NCBI GenBank assembly: GCA_036752465.1
Contig: DAIOSQ010000068.1
Span: 1 to 10,584, forward strand
Reading direction: 5' to 3'
Source: DAIOSQ01 sp036752465
GTDB taxonomy: Bacteria > Pseudomonadota > Gammaproteobacteria > Legionellales > Legionellaceae
DNA length: 10,584 nucleotides
In this document: positions 6,121-10,584 of the stretch, piece after piece
Position numbering within the stretch: position 1 is the stretch's first letter
How the letters are laid out: the number at the start of each line of letters is the position of its first letter
Notes under the pieces: model-generated
What the model was told of the DNA's origin: nothing
Databases searched by the model: none
Seen by the model: the letters and a program-made list of their open reading frames with translations, nothing else
Translations under genes and position numbers: made by a program

Positions 6121-9100
6121 TTAATATCGCTTCACTGGCAATACTTTGCAATTTGGATCTCGAGAATAGGCATCCAAGATTTCATCGATAAGCTCATCTG
6201 CTACACTGGCCTTTACATCACCCTCATTCGTAATCCCTTTGTTTTTCATAGCATTCAAACGCTCCGCTATCAGCTTTGCCACCGATCCACTGGGAAACAA
6301 AGAAGCCAAAAAGCGTCTTGCTTCGGCAGGACCCAATCGCCTATACAGCTCATTGCGAACAAATGCATCTTCAGCGGTGGTGCTAAAAGCCCACAACTCA
6401 ATGGGTCCTAATGTTAAAGTCAATAATTGCACATTAACCCCAATTTTAGTTGAGTATTGCGCTAAAAAAGTCGCCCCACCCTCTCGTGGACCATGTACCC
6501 TAGTTCTTAACGTGTTCACCGCTGTTTCTGATAATCCAAATATCTTTGCAGTTTTTTCAATAGTCTGTGCAGGTCCAGCATCCATAATATATATGCACGT
6601 AGCAAAATCAATCATAACCGAGTCAAAGTCTTCCACAGACTGGGACAGCAAGGATATTTGCACATTCCATTTTCTGCCTTCGCGCATATCTATCAAAACT
6701 TGATCGCGAACTGCCTGTGATCTTGAAGTACGGTGAAATTCATCGTACACAATACGCTTAGGGTCTTCACGAATTTCCGAAACACGTTCTTTGTGATAAG
6801 CCAAGTATTGCTGCGGTAGCTCCGACAAGCACTCTTCCGTCAAATAATAATGCCGTGCCAGGATATATCTGGCCAACATATACATGACCCCAGTTTGTCG
6901 ATCAGCTGCATCACCACCGCTTTTAGCTACTTCGTCTAAATCTAACGAAACAACACGGGCGTCACCAATATCAAACGCCGTCACTCGCGACAAGATAGGA
7001 TACTCTCGGACTGCCCCAGAAATCATTCGCGAAAAGGCATTAATTAAGGACTCTCCGGTTGGTGCGGTGACTTTTTCATACAAATCTTCGATTGATGACG
7101 AGCGACAAATTGAAGCCGCATCCGCTAACAGTGGCATCGCGTAGCGCTGTGCCATGAGCGCTTCGTGGGCAAATCCCGCCGAGAATAATGCATCTGTTAC
7201 TTCCCACCAGGTTGATTTTGAGTCACGTACAAAGCCGATTTCCTCTAAAATACTATCAATGAACAACTCTACACCAGGAGCATATGGTGTTGGTTTAAAA
7301 TCATCAGAAAAGTTCTTATACATTTCATCCACAACCATTCCTACCAAATCAGGCATGCCATCATAGGGCTTTGCTGCACCCAGTGGCGTGGTCAACAAGG
7401 TGAGAAAATTAACTAAAAAAGCGCGCTCAGGTGCTGTGGGAAATCGACAACCCAACTGAGTATCAAATGGATTAATCGAGTAATCAGGGGTCATTCTTAG
7501 GCGATGATAAGCGACCAAATGCCGTTTTTGTGGTGGCAAGGCTTCTTTCAATAGCGATATTAAACCACTGCTTGAGGGACCAATATCAACAATGGCTATG
7601 CGCGGTAGTCGATTTAATCCGGCAGACAAGCATAGTGCCAAATTTTGGGTGTTTGATAAAACAGACTTACCTGAGCCCGGTCGGGCGTATACCAAATCAA
7701 TCCAGGTGGTTTGCATGGGAGAGCCTGGTTGAAATGGCCAGGGTTTACCATCAGGGGTGCGCAGTAATAATGCGCCCTGCTGCCATGGAGATGCAGGTCT
7801 GGTGATAGGCAGCATACTTATTACCTCACTCAACGGAGCCATTGTTGGCACCGCCGGACTTTCAACAGTCGCACCCATCATGGTTGATACAAAGCCAGCA
7901 AAAGGATCACCACATATTTCCGATGTTTCAGTTGAGCCCCAGCCCTGAATCGCTTTAACCAACTCGGAGCAGCGACGTCTCAGCAAAGGAATATTGCCTT
8001 CAGGTGCCCATGTTGTCGCAATCACACGCAGCCTGGTGATAACGGCGTCGGTATTGATATTGATATATTTCAATAAATTAACAGCATCGCTTATCAGCCG
8101 ATTTTGTGCAGATGAGAAAGTCAATATGCTGGCGAGGAGCCCCTTGAGTTTTATAGTGCTCATCCCATCACTCTCGACTAGGTATGAAATTCGCCAGGGT
8201 ACATGGGTTGGTAAAATTCTATCGAACAACACGTTAAATGATTTAATGTCTTTAGGAAACAGGTCTATATATACCGAAGAGTAAATTTTATTGCCCACCA
8301 TAACCGTTCTGCGATCATAGATCTCCGCATCTCTTGGAATAACTTGCCTGGCCAGGCTTGGCCAGAGCAAATCAGAGACATCGCCGTCAAAATTATCTAC
8401 TTCTCGAACAGGAATGTTATCACCAGGCAACGTAGCGCGCCAATCAGGTGCTGTAAAATCAGGATCTGCAGTCATTCGAATGGCTCGTACAACATCATGC
8501 ACCTCCATGAGGCTAGCAATTATATTGAGCCCGGCAAGATCCAGCATGATTGAACGCACATAGGCGCTATGCGCATCGCGAATTTCAGGTAATGCCGCAT
8601 AGATAGTTTGTGAATTTCTAAATGAAGGAGGTTTTTTGGCTTTGAGCATTTCGGTTTTTTCTTTCGTTGCCGCCTTCAGTTGATCGACAGGCAAATGATA
8701 AGGTCTGGTAAAAAGTACAAAATACATGACCTCATCCGAACAATATTGCGCGATAAAACTTACACGTTCGCGAAAGAGATCTTCTAACTGTAGTTCTAAA
8801 CGCGCTGCCGTTGCACTTGCAGGGGCATAAATATCCTCAATCACTTGTTTGATGTGTTCTTTGTCATGGCTAAAATACACTTGCAGGGCATGACCTGCCC
8901 GGTTCATCGCGCCTTGAAAAGCATTATTCAAGCCATCTACCAGACGCTCAAATTCTTCAACTCCTGTGATACCGGTCACCCCCTCAACTTTCAGGACCGA
9001 CAGCAATGTCCCATCATGATTCACCAACACATTTGGGCTGTCCGCGGTTTCTAGATCACAATACGATTCGGTAGTCTGTTTCAACGAACTACTCATCCAA

Positions 9101-9150
9101 GCTAAGAATGTATCAACACCATCAAAAAAAGAACTTGCCCATTTTGCCAT
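6121..9150 (-). CDS. icmB: Dot/Icm type IVB secretion ATPase IcmB/DotO
   Basis: IcmB/DotO is the VirB4-like cytoplasmic ATPase that assembles at the inner-membrane base of the Dot/Icm machine and is needed for effector export into host cells. The 1009-residue length equals, as I recall it, that of the Legionella pneumophila protein. The Walker A motif is ARPGSGKS at 489-496 (K495), fitting [AG]xxxxGK[ST]. The Walker B candidate is RIVYDEF around 799-805 (D803, E804). The N-terminal half, including LNNAFQGAMNRAGHALQVYFSHD, fits the VirB4-type N-terminal domain. AAGGA at 9158-9162 lies seven bases before the ATG. The gene starts 22 bases after icmJ, so the two are almost certainly co-transcribed. 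In Legionella icmF lies downstream; here rpsU follows instead. Confidence 0.96.
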   Translation of the reverse strand: MAKWASSFFDGVDTFLAWMSSSLKQTTESYCDLETADSPNVLVNHDGTLLSVLKVEGVTGITGVEEFERLVDGLNNAFQGAMNRAGHALQVYFSHDKEHIKQVIEDIYAPASATAARLELQLEDLFRERVSFIAQYCSDEVMYFVLFTRPYHLPVDQLKAATKEKTEMLKAKKPPSFRNSQTIYAALPEIRDAHSAYVRSIMLDLAGLNIIASLMEVHDVVRAIRMTADPDFTAPDWRATLPGDNIPVREVDNFDGDVSDLLWPSLARQVIPRDAEIYDRRTVMVGNKIYSSVYIDLFPKDIKSFNVLFDRILPTHVPWRISYLVESDGMSTIKLKGLLASILTFSSAQNRLISDAVNLLKYININTDAVITRLRVIATTWAPEGNIPLLRRRCSELVKAIQGWGSTETSEICGDPFAGFVSTMMGATVESPAVPTMAPLSEVISMLPITRPASPWQQGALLLRTPDGKPWPFQPGSPMQTTWIDLVYARPGSGKSVLSNTQNLALCLSAGLNRLPRIAIVDIGPSSSGLISLLKEALPPQKRHLVAYHRLRMTPDYSINPFDTQLGCRFPTAPERAFLVNFLTLLTTPLGAAKPYDGMPDLVGMVVDEMYKNFSDDFKPTPYAPGVELFIDSILEEIGFVRDSKSTWWEVTDALFSAGFAHEALMAQRYAMPLLADAASICRSSSIEDLYEKVTAPTGESLINAFSRMISGAVREYPILSRVTAFDIGDARVVSLDLDEVAKSGGDAADRQTGVMYMLARYILARHYYLTEECLSELPQQYLAYHKERVSEIREDPKRIVYDEFHRTSRSQAVRDQVLIDMREGRKWNVQISLLSQSVEDFDSVMIDFATCIYIMDAGPAQTIEKTAKIFGLSETAVNTLRTRVHGPREGGATFLAQYSTKIGVNVQLLTLTLGPIELWAFSTTAEDAFVRNELYRRLGPAEARRFLASLFPSGSVAKLIAERLNAMKNKGITNEGDVKASVADELIDEILDAYSRDPNCKVLPVKRY

Positions 9151-9157
9151 CTTTCTG

Positions 9158-9162
9158 TCCTT
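9158..9162 (-). promoter_or_regulatory. Ribosome binding site of icmB
   Basis: The minus strand reads AAGGA, seven bases before the icmB ATG, within the 22-base icmJ-icmB spacer. Confidence 0.75.
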
Positions 9163-9172
9163 TTCACGCGTG

Positions 9173-9799
9173 CTATTGAATCATTTCCTTCAAAGCGCTT
9201 GCTGCCCAATGTTCGATTTGCGTCCTGAATTTAGCTCGCGACGGTAACAATCGCATGTTGCGATATACTTGGTCTGCATTTTTCTCAGCATACATTCCAG
9301 AATCTATCATTAAATGACCAAAAATAGCTGGATCGCTGGTACCTTCGCCAAATTTATCTTCGATATTTTGCGATCGCGACTTAAAGCTACGATATATTGA
9401 TTGCGCACTGCTCTTATAGCCGGTGTCATTGGTGATTGCGCAAAACAGCACATGACACATGCTGTTTAGCTCTGCCTGAGTCATTTCAGGTATGTAAACT
9501 AGGCTGCCTCCGCCGTAACCACCGACACCGACAGATTCTAGAAAAAAACATTGTGAACAAAAGCAGCAAGCTGTGACTAAATTAGAAATATCATTATTAT
9601 GGTAATTGCCATCAAGGTTAACTATTTCTTGATAAAGCCGCGCCTGAAAACCACAAAATTGGCAGGTAAATTTATCTCTGGAAAATATTTTATCTTCATA
9701 ACTTTTGAAACGAGGATCCGCTTTTCTTGCAGAATATAAGCGCCAAGCACCAGGTGTCGCCGATAACTTCAACTCATATTTTTTCTGATGACTCTGCAT
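9173..9799 (-). CDS. icmJ: Dot/Icm coupling-complex zinc protein IcmJ/DotN
   Basis: IcmJ/DotN binds the C-terminal part of the coupling ATPase DotL and belongs to the complex that recruits effectors at the inner membrane. From the ATG at 9799 the protein is 208 residues, the usual IcmJ size. GAGAGAAG at 9807-9814 lies seven bases before that ATG. A longer frame needs a TTG start at 9835 and has no ribosome-binding sequence, so I prefer the shorter one. CQFCGF (C46, C49) and TACCFCSQC (C78-C84) supply zinc ligands. Between them NLDGNYHNNDISNL resembles an HNH motif, but the catalytic histidines are replaced by V60-N61. This agrees with the known HNH-like but non-nuclease fold of DotN. It lies between icmD and icmB in the usual order. 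Confidence 0.93.
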   Translation of the reverse strand: MQSHQKKYELKLSATPGAWRLYSARKADPRFKSYEDKIFSRDKFTCQFCGFQARLYQEIVNLDGNYHNNDISNLVTACCFCSQCFFLESVGVGGYGGGSLVYIPEMTQAELNSMCHVLFCAITNDTGYKSSAQSIYRSFKSRSQNIEDKFGEGTSDPAIFGHLMIDSGMYAEKNADQVYRNMRLLPSRAKFRTQIEHWAASALKEMIQ

Positions 9800-9806
9800 G
9801 GCTAAG

Positions 9807-9814
9807 CTTCTCTC
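9807..9814 (-). promoter_or_regulatory. Ribosome binding site deciding the icmJ start
   Basis: The minus-strand purine run GAGAGAAG is seven bases before the ATG at 9799. It supports this start over the upstream in-frame TTG at 9835. Confidence 0.65.
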
Positions 9815-9922
9815 TATTACGTTGCTGGTGAACAATTAATCAAGCACGACCTTCTTTGCAAGAAAAACACTTACGGATCGCGCTTAGTCGCATGTACACT
9901 CAGCCAGACCTGAATTTGGTCT

Positions 9923-10312
9923 TTAATTAATCTGTGTACCATTTGCGCCATTACCAACCGACGCGGATGAACCAAACATCGTCGCACCAGTTGTTGACAC
10001 CGCTGAAGGCAAAAATATTAATGCTGCAGCGATAAACGTCAAGGCTACGGGGGTACCAACAGGTGTTGACTGCGGATTATCCTTATGCATCTTAAACTTC
10101 ATCACCGCACCTACAGCAAACCCTAAGCCGGCGATATATGAGCCACCCGTAACTAATAACGCGATATTGCTGTATGTGGCTGTAATATTGGAGGCAACGT
10201 TGCCGAAAGTTTCAGTTTTTGCTAAGACAGCCGTACTGACAACACTCAGGCATACCGTACTTATCCAGGTGGCGAGGCGTTTTCCGCTTGTTTTTTTCTG
10301 TTTTATCAACAT
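9923..10312 (-). CDS. icmD: Dot/Icm inner-membrane protein IcmD/DotP, downstream copy
   Basis: IcmD/DotP is a small membrane component essential for Dot/Icm function in Legionella; its biochemical job is poorly known. From the ATG at 10312 it has 129 residues, near the 132 of the Legionella protein. A signal-like N terminus ends at AVLA31. Two hydrophobic segments follow (about 49-71 and 88-108), joined by the family signature KFKMHKDNP-(x)-TPVGTP. The tail is rich in Gly, Ser and Asn. AGGAG lies five bases before this ATG, so an upstream in-frame ATG at 10345 is unlikely to be used. The spacer to icmJ is 123 bases. This is the second member of a tandem pair. The related protein IcmC shares the central signature, but length and tail favour IcmD. 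Confidence 0.92.
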   Translation of the reverse strand: MLIKQKKTSGKRLATWISTVCLSVVSTAVLAKTETFGNVASNITATYSNIALLVTGGSYIAGLGFAVGAVMKFKMHKDNPQSTPVGTPVALTFIAAALIFLPSAVSTTGATMFGSSASVGNGANGTQIN

Positions 10313-10317
10313 GATAT

Positions 10318-10322
10318 CTCCT
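10318..10322 (-). promoter_or_regulatory. Ribosome binding site of the downstream icmD copy
   Basis: The minus strand reads AGGAG, five bases before the ATG at 10312. This fixes the start of the 129-residue product within the 62-base spacer after the upstream copy. Confidence 0.8.
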
Positions 10323-10355
10323 GTGCAGATCGCGTTTAGAAGCATTTACACTCAA

Positions 10356-10371
10356 CCAAATCTAAATTTGG
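10356..10371 (-). other. Small hairpin between the two icmD copies
   Basis: Four bases after the stop codon of the upstream copy, CCAAAT and ATTTGG form a perfect six-pair stem with a four-base loop. The equivalent place after the downstream copy can instead pair AGACC (9906-9910) with GGTCT (9918-9922). No T-run follows, so these are more likely mRNA stability or spacing elements than terminators. Confidence 0.35.
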
Positions 10372-10374
10372 CCT

Positions 10375-10584
10375 TTAATTAATCTGTGTACCATTTGCGC
10401 CATTACCCACTGACGCCGATGAACCAAACATCGTCGCGCCGGTTGTTGACACCGCTGACGGCAAAAATATTAGTGCTGCAGCGATAAAGGTCAAGGCTAC
10501 GGGAGTCCCAACAGGGGTTGACTGCGGATTATCCTTATGCATCTTAAACTTCATCACCGCACCTACGGCAAACCCTAAACCGGC
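10375..10584 (-). CDS. icmD: IcmD/DotP, upstream copy, 5' part outside the window
   Basis: Only the last 69 codons and the stop are visible. The frame runs open through the window edge, so the start lies outside. The visible part equals residues 61-129 of the downstream copy without a single amino-acid change: the end of the first membrane segment, the KFKMHKDNP-TPVGTP signature, the second membrane segment and the Gly/Asn-rich tail. At DNA level there are 13 differences in 210 bases. The protein could differ at its N terminus, which cannot be seen. Being intact and conserved, it looks like a working gene and not a pseudogene. Confidence 0.88.
   Translation of the reverse strand, partial: AGLGFAVGAVMKFKMHKDNPQSTPVGTPVALTFIAAALIFLPSAVSTTGATMFGSSASVGNGANGTQIN

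Larger units (their letters stand above)
9876..10584 (-). repeat. Tandem direct repeat, 452-base period, containing icmD
   Basis: Bases 9876-10132 align without gaps to 10328-10584 at an offset of 452. The coding 210 bases differ at 13 positions, and the 47 bases after the stop codon (9876-9922 against 10328-10374) differ at 9. Similarity fades beyond GATCGCG at 9876 and 10328. The repeated unit thus includes the gene and its 3' spacer, and it ends near the ribosome binding site of the next copy. Confidence 0.9.

Noticed and set aside
6239..8553. Several plus-strand open frames opposite icmB
   Set aside because: All lie within the long icmB gene, have Ser/Thr/Ile-rich shadow-like composition, and lack any recognisable domain.
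9800..9835. A longer icmJ beginning with TTG at 9835
   Set aside because: There is no ribosome-binding sequence before it. The ATG at 9799 has a good one and gives the usual 208 residues.
9800..9922. A promoter or terminator between icmD and icmJ
   Set aside because: A five-pair TTCTT-GCA-AAGAA hairpin and weak -35/-10-like words (TTGATT with TAATAG) are present, but neither reaches a convincing match. The spacer is more likely internal to the operon.
10313..10345. A longer icmD beginning at the ATG at 10345
   Set aside because: The added residues would be translated across the AGGAG site that serves the ATG at 10312, and they lengthen the product beyond the family norm.
1..10584. CRISPR arrays, tRNA or rRNA genes, toxin-antitoxin pairs or defence islands
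   Set aside because: No regularly spaced repeats, cloverleaf-like segments, or protein motifs of these kinds are visible on either strand.

Overview
The window looks like a piece of the chromosome of a gammaproteobacterium of the order Legionellales (Legionella, Coxiella, Rickettsiella, Aquicella, Berkiella and relatives). The diagnostic evidence is a run of Dot/Icm type IVB secretion genes (icmD, icmJ, icmB) in the order known for this group. Next to it lies a housekeeping block that starts with rpsU-yqeY-dnaG. I cannot name the genus from sequence alone. Every gene I accept is on the minus strand, so transcription runs from the right end (about 10584) to the left end (about 114). No stretch without a gene is longer than about 125 bases.

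Right part (10584 to 6121), Dot/Icm block. A truncated icmD copy at the window edge is followed by a complete icmD, then icmJ/dotN, then icmB/dotO. IcmB is the VirB4-like ATPase of the machine, IcmJ is a zinc-binding subunit of the coupling complex, and IcmD is a small inner-membrane protein. The two icmD copies are a tandem duplication with a 452-base period. Over the 69 residues visible in both, the proteins are identical, although the DNA differs at 13 positions, all of them synonymous.

Middle (6120 to 3535), macromolecular-synthesis block. A strong sigma70-type promoter (TTGACG, 17 bases, TAGAAT) begins two bases after the icmB stop codon. It drives rpsU (S21), yqeY (one-base overlap with rpsU) and dnaG (primase). 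The rpoD gene that often follows dnaG in gammaproteobacteria is not here. In its place come an enlarged nadD-like nucleotidyltransferase that overlaps dnaG by 14 bases, and then a copper gene.

Left part (2516 to 114), copper gene. One 800-residue frame encodes a CopA-type periplasmic multicopper oxidase. It is fused at its C terminus to a CopB-type outer-membrane domain, two functions normally made as separate proteins. Its start region carries an 18-base tandem duplication that doubles both the start codon and a ribosome-binding-like sequence. The last 113 bases are non-coding and hold a short inverted repeat.

The points most worth a second look are the icmD tandem pair, the CopA-CopB fusion, the duplicated start site of that fusion, the enlarged NadD, and the coupling of housekeeping, copper and secretion genes on one strand without a visible terminator.
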